From an uncultured Collinsella sp. (GTDB lineage: Bacteria; Actinomycetota; Coriobacteriia; Coriobacteriales; Coriobacteriaceae): a stretch of 64,000 nt of DNA. The stretch is from NCBI GenBank assembly GCA_902496115.1, contig CABUZK010000002.1, forward strand, positions 80,827-144,826, in the 5' to 3' direction. The notes beneath the pieces were generated by a model. That model did not search any database, had not been told where the DNA came from, and worked only from the letters and a program-made list of their open reading frames with translations. Each line of letters starts with the position of its first letter. Position 1 is the first letter of the stretch. Position numbers and translations under genes: made by a program. Positions 32,263 to 41,574 of the stretch are shown in pieces.

Positions 32263-34857
32263 TTACTTGTCGGCGGCCGCCTTCTTGGTGGTCGTCTTTT
32301 TCGCGGCAGTCTTCTTGGCGGTCGACTTCTTGGCGGTCGAAGTCTTCTTGGCTGCCGTGGTCTTCTTCGTCGTGCTCGCCTTGGTCGTGGTCTTGCGGCC
32401 GCGGGCGGGCTTCTTCTCCTTGGTCGGGCAGTCCATGTTCACGCAGATGCGCCACGGGCCGCGCGCGGTGTTGACCACCACGATGGGGGCGCCGCACTCG
32501 GGGCAGGTCTCGCCCGTCGCCTCGAGCTTGCCACGCGCCGGCAGCGGATAGCTCACGCCGCAGTCGTCATAGTTGGTGCAGCGGATAAAGCGCTTGCCGC
32601 TCTTCTCGCTCTTGTGTGCGATCAGGTCGCCATGGCGTCCTGCCTCGGCGCACACCTTGCACTCGCCCACCTTAAGGTCGGGCTCGTAGTTGGTGGGGCA
32701 TGTGGGGTTCACGCAAATCTCGAAAGCCTTTTGGCGGAACGGCTGGCACTTAATGCGCGGCGCACCGCATTCGGGGCACACAGCAGCCTCGCCCTCGAGC
32801 GGGCTCACCTTGACGCCGCTCGGCACCGGATAGGTCACATCGCAGTCGGGCCAGCCCATGCAGCCGATAAAGCTGCCGCGGGTCTTGGCGCTCGTCTTCA
32901 TAACCAAGTCCTTGCCGCACTTGGGGCAGGCGCCCACGCGCGCATCGGCCGTGACGGCGTCGCTGATAGCATCGCCCAGTTCCTGCGTATGCTTGAGCAG
33001 CTCGTCGAGCACACCGGCCAGCAGCGCGCGCGAGTGCGTCACGACATGCTCTTCGGTGTCCTCGCCGCGCTCCACGCGGGTCATGTCGCCGTCGAGCTCG
33101 CTGGTCATATCGGGGCTCGTGATGCGCGGGGCAAACTGCGACAGTGCATCGATGATGGCGATGCCCAGCTGGCTCGGCTCCACGGGATCGTTTTTGAGAT
33201 AGCGCACGGCGTACAGGCGCTCGATGATGCTCGCGCGCGTGGACTTGGTACCCAGGCCGCGCTTTTCCATCTCCTGCACGAGCTTGCCCTGGCTGTAGCG
33301 CGCGGGCGGCTCGGTCTGCTTGGCCTCGAGCTTAATGTCGAACACGTCGACCGTATCGCCCTGCTCCAGCGGCGGCATCTGCTCGTCGCGCTTGAGACCG
33401 TACGGGTATGCCTCGCGGAAACCGGGGGTCACGAGCACGTCGCCCGAGGCCACGAACGGCTCGCCGTTCACGTCGAGCTCGAGCTTGGTATTCTCGATGG
33501 TCGCGGGACCCATAAGCGTCGCTAGGAAGCGACGGGCGATGAGGTCGTAGAGCTTACGCTGGCCGCCGTCGAGCGTGGACGGATCGCCCTCGCCCGTGGG
33601 ATAGATAGGCGGGTGGTCGGTGGTCTCGACCTTGCCGCGCGTGGGCTTCATGGGACCGGCGAGCACCTTTTTGCACACGGGCGCCAGCGCCGGGTTGATC
33701 TTTGCAAGGTCGCTCACCACGGCGCCCAGATCGAGCGTCGCAGGGTACACGGTATTGTCGACACGCGGGTAGCTGATGAGACCGGCCATGTAGAGGGACT
33801 CGGCGATGCGCATGGTACGCGCAGGTGAGATGCCCTCGGCTGCGGCGGCAGCCTGCAGCGAGGTGGTCGCAAACGGCGTGGGCGGCTGCTGCTTGCGCGA
33901 ACGCTTGGTCACCGCGGCGACGGTTGCCGTCGCAACGCCGTCAACGTGGCCGTACGCCGCCTCAGCAGCATCCTTGTCGGTAAAGCGCGCCGTCTTGTGC
34001 GCAATCTTAAAGCGGTCGTCCTCGGCAGCACCCTGTGCGGCGCCCATGCCGCGGATCTGCCAATAGTCCTCGGGCACAAACGCCATGCGCTCGCGCTCGC
34101 GCTCGACCACCAGGGCAAGCGTCGGCGTCTGCACACGGCCGGCAGAGCGCACGTTACCAAAGCCGCCAAACTTGGCGAGCGTCAGGTAGCGCGTGAGCAC
34201 CGCACCCCAAATGAGGTCGATGTGCTGGCGGCTCTCGCCGGCGTCGGCCAGATTCTGGTCGAGCGAGACGAGATTATCGAAGGCCTGCGTGATCTCGGCC
34301 TTGGTAAACGAAGAATACTGGGCGCGGGCGACCGGCAGGTCGGGCGCAACCTCGCGCACCTTGTTGAGGGCGTCCGAACCGATCAGCTCGCCCTCGCGAT
34401 CGAAGTCCGTGGCGATGATGACACTGTCGGACTTCTTGGCGAGGTTCTTGAGCGAACGAATGAGTTCCTTCTCGGCCGGTAGCTTAATGACGGGCGCCCA
34501 GGTGAGGTAAGGCAGGCTCTCGAGTTTCCAGCCCTTGATTGAGATGCCATCGGCAAGAAACGGCTTGCGCTTGGTGTCGTAGGGCGGACGCGCCAGGCCA
34601 TCGGGTATGTCGGCCGGCAGCATCTCGCCGTCCTCGGTGACCGAATACCAGCCCAGCTTTTTATCGAACAGCACGCTGTCGCAAAAATCGGGCGCTAGGA
34701 TGTGACCGGCAAGGCCGATGGTCACGCACTCCTCGCCCTTCCACTCAAAACGGTAGATGGCGGTGTTGTACACCTTGTCCTTTTTGGGCTTGCCCGTGGA
34801 CAGACGCTCGGCAATCTGACGCGCGGCGTCGTTTTTCTCGGCGATGATGAGCTTCAA
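32263..34857 (-). CDS. Type IA DNA topoisomerase with four zinc ribbons and Lys-rich tail
   Basis: An 864-residue enzyme that relaxes or decatenates DNA by single-strand passage. The TOPRIM domain has IIAEKNDAARQIAERL at the start and ATDFDREGELIG near residue 150. The active-site tyrosine lies in GLISYPRVDNTVYP near 357, and SAGRVQTPTLALV precedes it. The AEKNDAAR start resembles archaeal-type enzymes more than E. coli TopA. Four C-x2-C zinc ribbons follow (about 640-815, CPKCGKDL, CPECGAPR, CKVCAEAG, CPECGAPI). The last 50 residues are repeats of AKK/TTKK. Naming as TopA or TopB is left open. Confidence 0.9.
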   Translation of the reverse strand: MKLIIAEKNDAARQIAERLSTGKPKKDKVYNTAIYRFEWKGEECVTIGLAGHILAPDFCDSVLFDKKLGWYSVTEDGEMLPADIPDGLARPPYDTKRKPFLADGISIKGWKLESLPYLTWAPVIKLPAEKELIRSLKNLAKKSDSVIIATDFDREGELIGSDALNKVREVAPDLPVARAQYSSFTKAEITQAFDNLVSLDQNLADAGESRQHIDLIWGAVLTRYLTLAKFGGFGNVRSAGRVQTPTLALVVERERERMAFVPEDYWQIRGMGAAQGAAEDDRFKIAHKTARFTDKDAAEAAYGHVDGVATATVAAVTKRSRKQQPPTPFATTSLQAAAAAEGISPARTMRIAESLYMAGLISYPRVDNTVYPATLDLGAVVSDLAKINPALAPVCKKVLAGPMKPTRGKVETTDHPPIYPTGEGDPSTLDGGQRKLYDLIARRFLATLMGPATIENTKLELDVNGEPFVASGDVLVTPGFREAYPYGLKRDEQMPPLEQGDTVDVFDIKLEAKQTEPPARYSQGKLVQEMEKRGLGTKSTRASIIERLYAVRYLKNDPVEPSQLGIAIIDALSQFAPRITSPDMTSELDGDMTRVERGEDTEEHVVTHSRALLAGVLDELLKHTQELGDAISDAVTADARVGACPKCGKDLVMKTSAKTRGSFIGCMGWPDCDVTYPVPSGVKVSPLEGEAAVCPECGAPRIKCQPFRQKAFEICVNPTCPTNYEPDLKVGECKVCAEAGRHGDLIAHKSEKSGKRFIRCTNYDDCGVSYPLPARGKLEATGETCPECGAPIVVVNTARGPWRICVNMDCPTKEKKPARGRKTTTKASTTKKTTAAKKTSTAKKSTAKKTAAKKTTTKKAAADK

Positions 34858-34911
34858 AAGAGGCTCCTATCTCGTATCTCTGCGGCTACGCCCGCCCGTA
34901 TGGCGGCCGAC

Positions 34912-35595
34912 TTACGCCCTTGCTTGCTCAATCTGCCCGATGAGCCAATCGCACCAGGCATCCATGCCCTCGCCCTTACGCGCGCTAACGGAAAACCGCG
35001 GCGCCTGCGGATTGAGGTCATCGAGTGTCTTAGTATACCTATCCATGTCAAAATCGAAAGCCGGGGCCACATCGACCTTGTTGAGCAGCTGCGCGCCGGC
35101 GTGCTGGAAGATGCCCGGGTACTTGATGGGCTTGTCGTCGCCCTCGGGCACCGAGAGAATCATGATGGACAGGTTTTCGCCCAGGTCAAAGTCGACTGGG
35201 CAGACCAGGTTACCCACGTTTTCGATAAAGATGACGTCGATGTTTTGAAGACCCACAGCCTGGTCGAAGGCGTCAACGGCCTCCATGATCATATTGCCCT
35301 CGAGATGGCACAGGCCGCCCGTGTTGATCTGGATGGCGGGCATGCCGGCTTCCTTCATGGTGATGGCGTCGACATCCGAGGCGATATCGCCCTCGATGAC
35401 GGCACAGCGCAGGCCGGCCTTGTCACGTAGACGCTCGTTGGTGCCCAGGATCGCGGTAGTCTTGCCCGAGCCGGGGCTTGACAGCACATTGATCACATAG
35501 GTGTTTGTCTCTTTAAATCGCTGTCGCAGATGATCTGCCAGGCGCTCATTGCGCGACAGAATCGGCGACGCGATATCAATCGTTTTCTCGGCCAT
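34912..35595 (-). CDS. hypB: Hydrogenase nickel incorporation GTPase HypB
   Basis: A 227-residue SIMIBI GTPase that delivers nickel to [NiFe] hydrogenase. It has the Walker A LSSPGSGKTTAILGT, EGDIASDVDAITM, INTGGLCHLEGNMI (the G-C-H-L metal site) and the base-recognition NKVD. It lacks the histidine-rich N-terminus of some HypB proteins. Start at 35595 has AGGAG 8 bases upstream. Pairs with hypA directly upstream; no hydrogenase genes are in the window. Confidence 0.95.
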   Translation of the reverse strand: MAEKTIDIASPILSRNERLADHLRQRFKETNTYVINVLSSPGSGKTTAILGTNERLRDKAGLRCAVIEGDIASDVDAITMKEAGMPAIQINTGGLCHLEGNMIMEAVDAFDQAVGLQNIDVIFIENVGNLVCPVDFDLGENLSIMILSVPEGDDKPIKYPGIFQHAGAQLLNKVDVAPAFDFDMDRYTKTLDDLNPQAPRFSVSARKGEGMDAWCDWLIGQIEQARA

Positions 35596-35650
35596 ATTCG
35601 GCACTCCTTAATTTCCAACATTTATACCCCGTCCCCAGGTGGCTGGCGGG

Positions 35651-36007
35651 CTAATCGTCGGGGGTTTCGATTTCTATACTGGCGATGTCGAGCTCGCGGC
35701 CGTGCAGTAGGCGCACATTGGCGCCACCGCACTGGGGACAACGGCAATGGAAGCGGTCGTGCTCAAAGACCTCGCCGCAGTCCAGACACTCGCTTTGTGG
35801 ATGGACTTCCTCTACGGCAAGCTCGCAGCCGCGCGTGAGCGGGTCCTCGTCGCGAAATGTCTCCCATGCAAAGTCGAGTGCCTCGCGCACGACCTCGGTC
35901 ATATCCCCGATACGCAGCGTTACCAAAACGGCGCGCGAGGCCCCCGCCCCACGCGCCGCGCGAATCACTGTATCGAGTATGCCGTTGACAATGCCAACCT
36001 CGTGCAT
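35651..36007 (-). CDS. hypA: Hydrogenase maturation nickel chaperone HypA
   Basis: A 118-residue protein beginning MHE, the nickel site of HypA (His2 and Glu3), with the zinc-binding pattern CLDCGEVFEHDRFHCRCPQCGG near residue 74-95. It hands nickel to the hydrogenase precursor with HypB, which follows 55 bp downstream on the same strand. Both sit next to the Tat genes, which export many hydrogenases; whether that neighbourhood is meaningful cannot be told here. Confidence 0.93.
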   Translation of the reverse strand: MHEVGIVNGILDTVIRAARGAGASRAVLVTLRIGDMTEVVREALDFAWETFRDEDPLTRGCELAVEEVHPQSECLDCGEVFEHDRFHCRCPQCGGANVRLLHGRELDIASIEIETPDD

Positions 36008-36013
36008 ACCGAT

Positions 36014-36805
36014 TTACTCCTCGTCGTCCTCGTCGTCCGAGAACAGGTCCAGACGACTCACGAACAAGCCCTCCTTGCCCTCGCGCGCGGTAATGACCAC
36101 ACGGGCGATGGCAAGCGAAATCTCGTAAAGCGAGAGCAGGGCGCCATACATGAGGCCGAGCGTAACGGGCGAGCCGTCAGGCGTAATCACAGCCGAGCCC
36201 ACAAGCAGGCCAACGTATACGTAACGCCAGGCACCGCGGAAAGCAGCGTAGGACACGATGTGGAAGACGGACAGGTAGAAAATGATGAGCGGCAGCTCAA
36301 ACGCCACGCCAAAGCCGATCATAAAGAGCAGCTCCATGTTGACGTAGTTCTCCAGATCGGGCAGCGCCGTAGCGACGGCCGAGGTTTCGCCGATGAGCCA
36401 CTCAAAGCCCGCAGGAATGATGATGAAGTAGCAGAAAATGGCGCCCAGGAAGAACAGCACCGTCGAGGCGAGCACCGTGGGCACGACCCACTTGCGCTCG
36501 TTGGGGCGAAGCGCCGGCAGGAAAAATGCCAGAATCTGCCAGATGATCATGGGCGTGCACATGACAACGGCCATCTTGATGGCCAGCGAAAAGCGCAGGC
36601 CAAAGCCGCCGAGCGTAGTGGTGATGTAGAACTTACCGTCCGGTACAAAGGAGCGGATGGGGTCTTCCAGGATATCGAGCACCACGGGTGTGGCGAAATA
36701 CAGCACGATAGCGGCGGCAAACACCGACACGACTACGATGGTCAAACGGCGACGGAGCTCTCCCAGGTGATCGAAGAGCGGCATACGCGCAGGTCCGATA
36801 GGCAT
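36014..36805 (-). CDS. tatC: Sec-independent protein translocase TatC
   Basis: A 263-residue membrane protein with six predicted helices. The family motif MPLFDHLGELRRRL opens the protein (signal peptide recognition), and the conserved FFLPALRPNERKWV lies near residue 93-106. It is the receptor of the twin-arginine pathway for folded proteins. The acidic C-terminal tail (LFSDDEDDEE) is in the cytoplasm. It shares one base with the tatA stop (TAATG). The beta-lactamase-like gene at 29808 has a candidate signal. Confidence 0.95.
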   Translation of the reverse strand: MPIGPARMPLFDHLGELRRRLTIVVVSVFAAAIVLYFATPVVLDILEDPIRSFVPDGKFYITTTLGGFGLRFSLAIKMAVVMCTPMIIWQILAFFLPALRPNERKWVVPTVLASTVLFFLGAIFCYFIIIPAGFEWLIGETSAVATALPDLENYVNMELLFMIGFGVAFELPLIIFYLSVFHIVSYAAFRGAWRYVYVGLLVGSAVITPDGSPVTLGLMYGALLSLYEISLAIARVVITAREGKEGLFVSRLDLFSDDEDDEE

Positions 36806-37392
36806 TACTCATCGCCTCCCTTCGGGGCGTCGGCGGCAGCGGCGTCGTCCTCGGCCTCGAGCTCGCGAGCGAGCTGGTCGACGACAGCCTTGCGCTTACG
36901 GGGACGACGGGCGTAGAGGTCAGCCGTCGTGGGCTCTGCCGGCTCGGGCTCGGGCTCCGGCTCTGCAGCAGGCTCGGGCTCGGCGACGGCAGCGGCAGGC
37001 TCGGCCTTGGCGGACTCGGCGCTCTCGGCCTCATCAGCAGCGCCTTCGCCCTCGGTGGCACCCTCGCTCGCAGCCTTCTCGGCGGCAAGGCGGGCACGGC
37101 GCTCGGCAAAGGTCTCCTTCTTTGCGGGCGCGGCCGTCTCGACGGCATCCTCGTCCGCATCGGAATCGTCATCGACGGCAGCCTTCTTGGGCTTGACCGG
37201 GGCCGACGCGGCTTCGCTTACCGGATCGATGATCTCGGACTGAACAACGGCCGTCATCTTTTCCTGCGTCTCGCGGAACTGACGGATGGCACGGCCGATC
37301 GTGCGGCCCATCTGCGGGAGCTTATCCGGGCCAAACAGCAAAAAGCCGAAGACCACGATGATTGCCAGCTCACCCTCTCCAATACCAAACAC
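36805..37392 (-). CDS. TatA/TatB-family translocase subunit with long charged tail
   Basis: A 195-residue protein. The first 20 residues form the membrane anchor (FGIGEGELAIIVVFGFLLFG) with the phenylalanine-glycine hinge and the LPQMGRTIGRAIRQFRETQ amphipathic helix typical of TatA/B. The rest is a disordered, Glu/Ala/Pro-rich tail (AEPEPAAEPEPEPEPAEP) ending in a basic patch (ARRPRKRKAV). GTG at 37392 is the likely start because GGAGG is 5 bases upstream. In the two-gene Tat systems of Gram-positives, TatA does both TatA and TatB work. Confidence 0.88.
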   Translation of the reverse strand: MFGIGEGELAIIVVFGFLLFGPDKLPQMGRTIGRAIRQFRETQEKMTAVVQSEIIDPVSEAASAPVKPKKAAVDDDSDADEDAVETAAPAKKETFAERRARLAAEKAASEGATEGEGAADEAESAESAKAEPAAAVAEPEPAAEPEPEPEPAEPTTADLYARRPRKRKAVVDQLARELEAEDDAAAADAPKGGDE

Positions 37393-37545
37393 ACATACCT
37401 CCAAGGCTCGATGTGAGTCGAGCCCGCACCGCGCCATTCGGCCGGAACTCGTCTATTCATTCGGTCAAGTATAGCGCCCGGACGCCAAAACGTCCGAGCG
37501 CATCACAAACATATGCCAAACGGCACGCCCTTTTGGGGGCAAAGA

Positions 37546-37860
37546 TTATGCCGCCGTGATCGAAATCTCCTGGTCGACGCCCAGCAGCTGAACCACGCGC
37601 ATCACCTGGGGCTGCACATTAGTGCAGCTAAAGCGCTTACCGTGGTCGACCGCGTGGTGCGCGGCGCCCACGAGCACGCCAATGCCCGTCGAATCGATGT
37701 AGCTCACCTGGGCAAAATCGAGCTCAACGGCCTCAGTGGGCTGCTCGAGCGCCAGGTCGATAGCATTGCGCAGGCTATCGGCGTTAGAGATATCGATCTC
37801 GCCGGTTACCTTAATGGTGTAGATCTCCGGCGTGGGGTTGGTGGAAATACCCAAATCCAT
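37546..37860 (-). CDS. STAS-domain protein (anti-sigma factor antagonist-like)
   Basis: A 104-residue SpoIIAA-like STAS protein. It has IYTIKVTGEIDISNADSLRNAI and the phosphorylation site motif YIDSTGIGVLVGA with the regulated serine near residue 57. Such proteins bind anti-sigma kinases when unphosphorylated and release sigma factors, or act in similar switch systems. No kinase or sigma gene adjoins it here, so the partner is unknown. The upstream gene is an aminotransferase on the same strand. Confidence 0.88.
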   Translation of the reverse strand: MDLGISTNPTPEIYTIKVTGEIDISNADSLRNAIDLALEQPTEAVELDFAQVSYIDSTGIGVLVGAAHHAVDHGKRFSCTNVQPQVMRVVQLLGVDQEISITAA

Positions 37861-37926
37861 GTATACGCTCCTTTACGTATCGAAAGTGCGGATAGTACTG
37901 GGCGCGGACTTGCGGGGCCCTAGGCG

Positions 37927-39231
37927 TTAGGCGCGCTCGGCACGAGCAAGCTCGGCAGCGACAAGCTTAACGGCCAGCACCAGCACGTCGAGCGCGGCCT
38001 CCAGGTCATCGACCGTGGGATAGCTCGGCGCAATACGGATGTTGGTATCGCGCGGATCCTTGCCATAGGGCCAGGTGGCACCGGCCGGCGTGAGCTTGAC
38101 GCCCAGGTCGGCGCAAAGCGCGGCGACCTTCTGGGCCGAGCCCTCGGGACCATCGAAGCTTACAAAGTAGCCGCCGCGGGGGTGCGTCCAGGTGGCACAG
38201 CCCGTATCGCCCAGGCCCTCGGTGAGCTTGCGCTCAACGGCCTCAAAGCGCGGACGCAGGAACTCGGCATGCTTTTTCATGTGCTCCTTGACCGCCTCGA
38301 TGGTGGGAAGGAAGCGCACGTGACGCAGCTGGTTGAGCTTGTCGGCGCTGATAAGGCCGGCCTTCAGGCGCTTGGAGAACTCCGCGATAACCGCGGGGCT
38401 CGCACCGATAAAGCCGATGCCGGCGCCCGGGAAGGTGATCTTGGACGTCGAGGCAAAGGCCACCACGCGGTCCTCGGTGCCCGCCGCGCGAGCGAGGTCA
38501 AAGATGTTTGCGAGCTCGTCGGTCTCGTCGTACAGGTCGTGCACGCAGTAGGCGTTGTCCCAGAAGATGCGGAAATCGGGCGCGGCCGTGGGCATCTCGA
38601 CCAGGCGACGCACGGTGTCCTCGCTAAAGGTGATGCCCGTGGGGTTGGAATACTTGGGCACGCACCAGATACCCTTGATGGAATCGTCGGCGGCAACGAG
38701 GCGCTCGATCTCGTCCATGTCGGGGCCATTGTCGGTCATCGCGACGGGGACATTCTCGATACCCAGGTCGGCGGTGATGCCAAAGTGACGGTCGTAGCCG
38801 GGAACAGGGCACAGGAACTTGACTTTCTTGCCGTCGTGCGCGGCCTCGTAAGCCTCCCAAGGCTCGCTGCCGCACGAACCGCAGCGCCAAAACATGCCGG
38901 CGATATCGTGCTCGATCAGAAGGCTCGACGAACCCAGTACGAGCGTCTGCTCGGCAGGGCAACCCAGGAACTCCCCCGCCAGCTTGCGCGCCGAGGGAAT
39001 GCCCTCAAAGCAACCGTAGTTTGAGCAGTCGACGTTGCCGTCGTGCAGATCGGCATCGGCATTGAGGATATCGAGCATGGGTCGAGAGATGTCCACCTGG
39101 GAGGGCGACGGCTTGCCGCGGGCCATGTCGAGCGCCAGGCCCTTGGCCTTGACCTCGGCGACCTCGGCTTTGAGCGCCTCGATGGCGGCATCGAGTTCGG
39201 TGGTTTCCATCTTCTGGTAGATCGTCTGCAT
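37927..39231 (-). CDS. Aminotransferase of the class I fold, AspT/alanine type (PF12897-like)
   Basis: A 434-residue pyridoxal-phosphate enzyme. The N-terminal LDMARGKPSPSQVDIS, the cofactor-contact SNYGCFEGIPSARKLAGEF, NPTGITFS near residue 214, FWDNAYCVHDL near 240 and the lysine in STSKITFPGAGIGF near 275 mark the subgroup of single-domain aspartate aminotransferase-like proteins. The amino acid substrate cannot be fixed by eye. The ribosome site and a start at 39231 fit the family. Confidence 0.87.
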   Translation of the reverse strand: MQTIYQKMETTELDAAIEALKAEVAEVKAKGLALDMARGKPSPSQVDISRPMLDILNADADLHDGNVDCSNYGCFEGIPSARKLAGEFLGCPAEQTLVLGSSSLLIEHDIAGMFWRCGSCGSEPWEAYEAAHDGKKVKFLCPVPGYDRHFGITADLGIENVPVAMTDNGPDMDEIERLVAADDSIKGIWCVPKYSNPTGITFSEDTVRRLVEMPTAAPDFRIFWDNAYCVHDLYDETDELANIFDLARAAGTEDRVVAFASTSKITFPGAGIGFIGASPAVIAEFSKRLKAGLISADKLNQLRHVRFLPTIEAVKEHMKKHAEFLRPRFEAVERKLTEGLGDTGCATWTHPRGGYFVSFDGPEGSAQKVAALCADLGVKLTPAGATWPYGKDPRDTNIRIAPSYPTVDDLEAALDVLVLAVKLVAAELARAERA

Positions 39232-39381
39232 GGGTGCGACCTTTCGCGAAGCGGGACGTTGCAGTTCGTCTAAGTATAGACCGCCACTGCCGCAACGGTA
39301 TGAAGCCGTGATAGATTAAGTCCATCGCAATGAATTACGACATCGCCGCGCATGCCGGTGTGGGGCGCCCAAGGAGGCACT

Positions 39382-39636
39382 ATGGAGTACGGATCGTTCC
39401 AGGCCGAGGAATTCGGCGACCTGCAGCGCCTGGTCGACGGACTGTTTTATGACCGCCGCGCCATCGACCGCCTGGATCTCATCGTGCAGGCCGAGATCTT
39501 GGACCTCGCGCCCGACCTCATGGAAATCGCCAACCTTTTGCCGCCCGGCTACTACGACCGCCAATCGCTTTGCGACCAGCTCAACTCCGCCTTGGCCGCC
39601 CACGGCTGGGGCGCCGTCTACGGCACCGTGGAATAA
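39382..39636 (+). CDS. Small conserved-looking protein, function unknown
   Basis: An 84-residue protein preceded by a perfect AAGGAGG at 39371-39377. It is predicted to be mostly helical (EEFGDLQRLVDGLFYDRRAI, LIVQAEILDLAPDLMEIANL) with a PPGYYDRQSL turn and a compact C-terminus. GC-rich codon use matches the neighbours, so it is very likely a real gene. No family, membrane segment or catalytic motif is recognised. It is divergent from the aminotransferase gene and is followed by the MITE-like element B. Confidence 0.7.
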   Translation: MEYGSFQAEEFGDLQRLVDGLFYDRRAIDRLDLIVQAEILDLAPDLMEIANLLPPGYYDRQSLCDQLNSALAAHGWGAVYGTVE

Positions 39637-39695
39637 GCCTCGAGGCCGGCATTTGGCCCGTTTCCCGACCCTGGCGAGGCTTGTTTTAGGGCTTG

Positions 39696-39923
39696 TGGCC
39701 AAAAAAGGGCAAATATGAGTACTGTCACCTTTTTAGTAGCAGCGTTTCTTGGTCGAAATCGGCAAAACTCGACTTGAAACTCCCTAATCACCGTCAGCTA
39801 GCGCCAAATTGGAAGTCGATGGTCACTCATTAACGTACAGTTCTTATAAATTTGTTCATTATTTTCCGCACCTAAAATGATACGCCGTTTGTGACAGTAC
39901 TCACAAACGGCGTTTTTTGACCA
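39696..39923. repeat. MITE-like palindromic element, copy B (228 bp)
   Basis: The left arm starts TGGCCAAAAAAGGGCAAATA and has GAGTACTGTCACC; the right arm inverted starts TGGTCAAAAAACG and has GAGTACTGTCAC. It shares TTTTTAGTAGCAGCG with copy C and the ATTTGTT.ATTAT core with copy A. The right end contains a perfect 12-bp hairpin (39883-39894 with 39901-39912) with a T6 run, a ready-made terminator. It fills the gap between the small gene and nhaA. Confidence 0.75.
39883..39918 (+). terminator. Terminator-like hairpin inside element B
   Basis: CGCCGTTTGTGA and TCACAAACGGCG pair perfectly around CAGTAC, followed by six T. It would end transcription from the small plus-strand gene; inverted, the run of A before it is weaker. 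Confidence 0.75.
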
Positions 39924-40008
39924 CGGGGGTATCTGGCAGGGGGCCAGTAGCGCTCGGATCCGAGTTTCGAACGCATCCAAACCGGTTCTGGTGTCTTTTT
40001 TCGAGCTT

Positions 40009-41367
40009 TTACTCGTTCTTGGGCGCAGGGTGCTTGCAGACCACACTCATATAGATCATGCCAAGCACAGCCGCGGTGACAGAGCCGGCGAGAATAGCGG
40101 CCTTGGCAGCCAGGACCTCGAACTGGGCCGTCGGGAAAGCGAGGCCGCTGATGAGGATCGACATCGTAAAGCCGATGCCGCCCAGAATGCCCACACCGGC
40201 AATCATGTGCCAGTTGACGTTGCGCGGCAACTGGCAAGCCTTGAGCTTGACCAGGGTAAATGTCATGCCAAAAATACCAATCGGCTTGCCCAGCAGCATG
40301 CCAAAGTACACGCCGAGCGTCACCGGGTCGGTGAGCAGCGTGCTCATGTCCACGCCCACTAGGCGAACCTGTGCGTTCACGAACGCAAAGATCGGCAGAA
40401 TCACAAAGTTGACCGGCGTGGAGATCAGACGCTCCATGCGGATGAGCGGCGGGGTCACGCGGTGCATGACGCGCTCGACCCTGGTGGTCGAGACGGTAAA
40501 GTCATGCTGGCCCAAGATGTGCGCCTCGTCGTCGTAGCGGTCATCGAGCAGCGGCAGGCACTCGCCCAACCAATCGGTGAGGCTATCGAGCTTGACGCCG
40601 CACTTGGCCGGAATGGTAAAGGCCAAGATGACGCCAGCAAGCGTGGCATGTACACCGCTCTTGAACATGCAGAACCACAACAGCAGGCCCAGTACCGAAT
40701 ACGGGGCAAGGCGGTAATGCTGCGTCTTGTTGAGCCACACGAGCGCGCAGGTCACCAGCGCGGCGGCGCCCAACCAAAACGGATTGGGGCTTTGACCGTA
40801 GAAGATGGCGATGGCGGCGATGGAGATGAGGTCGTCGGCGATGGCGAGCGTCGAGAAGAACACGCGCACGCCGTTGGGCACGCGGTTGCCCAAAAGCGAT
40901 AGCACGCCCAGCGCAAAGGCAATATCGGTTGCCATGGGGATGGCCCAACCGTTGCGGGCGCCGGCATGGTTAAAGATCAGGTAGATGCAGGCGGGAACGA
41001 CGACGCCGCCCACGGCCGCCAGCATGGGAAGCATGGCCTGACGCGGATTCTTGAGCTCGCCGACCGTCATCTCGTACTTAAGCTCAATGCCCACCAACAA
41101 AAAGAAAATCGCCATGAGGAAGTCGTTGACAAAAAGCTCAACGGTGAGACCGGCCGTAAGGTTGCCCAGACCCACATACAGCGGGGTCTCCAAAAAGTGA
41201 TGGATGGCCTCGTAGGCATCGGTATTGGCGCAAATGACGGCGGCGATGGCGGCGATGACCATAACCGCGGCGGAAATCGTGCCGTTCTCGGCGATGCGCT
41301 CCCAAATGTCGTGGCGTTCAAAGCGCTTGCGCTCACGGACGTTGAACAGCTGCTCAGTTGCTGCCAT
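40009..41367 (-). CDS. nhaA: Sodium/proton antiporter NhaA
   Basis: A 452-residue membrane antiporter. Family features include the N-terminal helix pair, GNLTAGLTVELFVNDFLMAIFFLLVGIELKYEM, the ATDIAFALGVLSLLG segment with the ion-binding Asp pair region (IADDLISIAAIAIFYG near residue 180-195), GVHATLAGVILAFTIPA and KPIGIFG. It exchanges Na+ for H+ and helps pH and salt tolerance. Somewhat longer than E. coli NhaA (388) because of an extended loop near 270-320. No NhaR regulator adjoins. Confidence 0.94.
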   Translation of the reverse strand: MAATEQLFNVRERKRFERHDIWERIAENGTISAAVMVIAAIAAVICANTDAYEAIHHFLETPLYVGLGNLTAGLTVELFVNDFLMAIFFLLVGIELKYEMTVGELKNPRQAMLPMLAAVGGVVVPACIYLIFNHAGARNGWAIPMATDIAFALGVLSLLGNRVPNGVRVFFSTLAIADDLISIAAIAIFYGQSPNPFWLGAAALVTCALVWLNKTQHYRLAPYSVLGLLLWFCMFKSGVHATLAGVILAFTIPAKCGVKLDSLTDWLGECLPLLDDRYDDEAHILGQHDFTVSTTRVERVMHRVTPPLIRMERLISTPVNFVILPIFAFVNAQVRLVGVDMSTLLTDPVTLGVYFGMLLGKPIGIFGMTFTLVKLKACQLPRNVNWHMIAGVGILGGIGFTMSILISGLAFPTAQFEVLAAKAAILAGSVTAAVLGMIYMSVVCKHPAPKNE

Positions 41368-41574
41368 GGGCGGCTCCTTTCACGGGAAAGCTCCCGTCTT
41401 AAAAAAGCACGGCCCGCCCAAGTGGCGGCGCCGCGCTCTAACGTATTACGCTTGCATCTAGCCTACCCTGCACGACAAGCACGCAGGCGTGGCCGAAAAG
41501 CGGAACCACAGGTTGAACATTATTTGTTCAACGGCGCGGGCACGCCTGTCCAAGAGACGACGCGGCGCCGTGCA

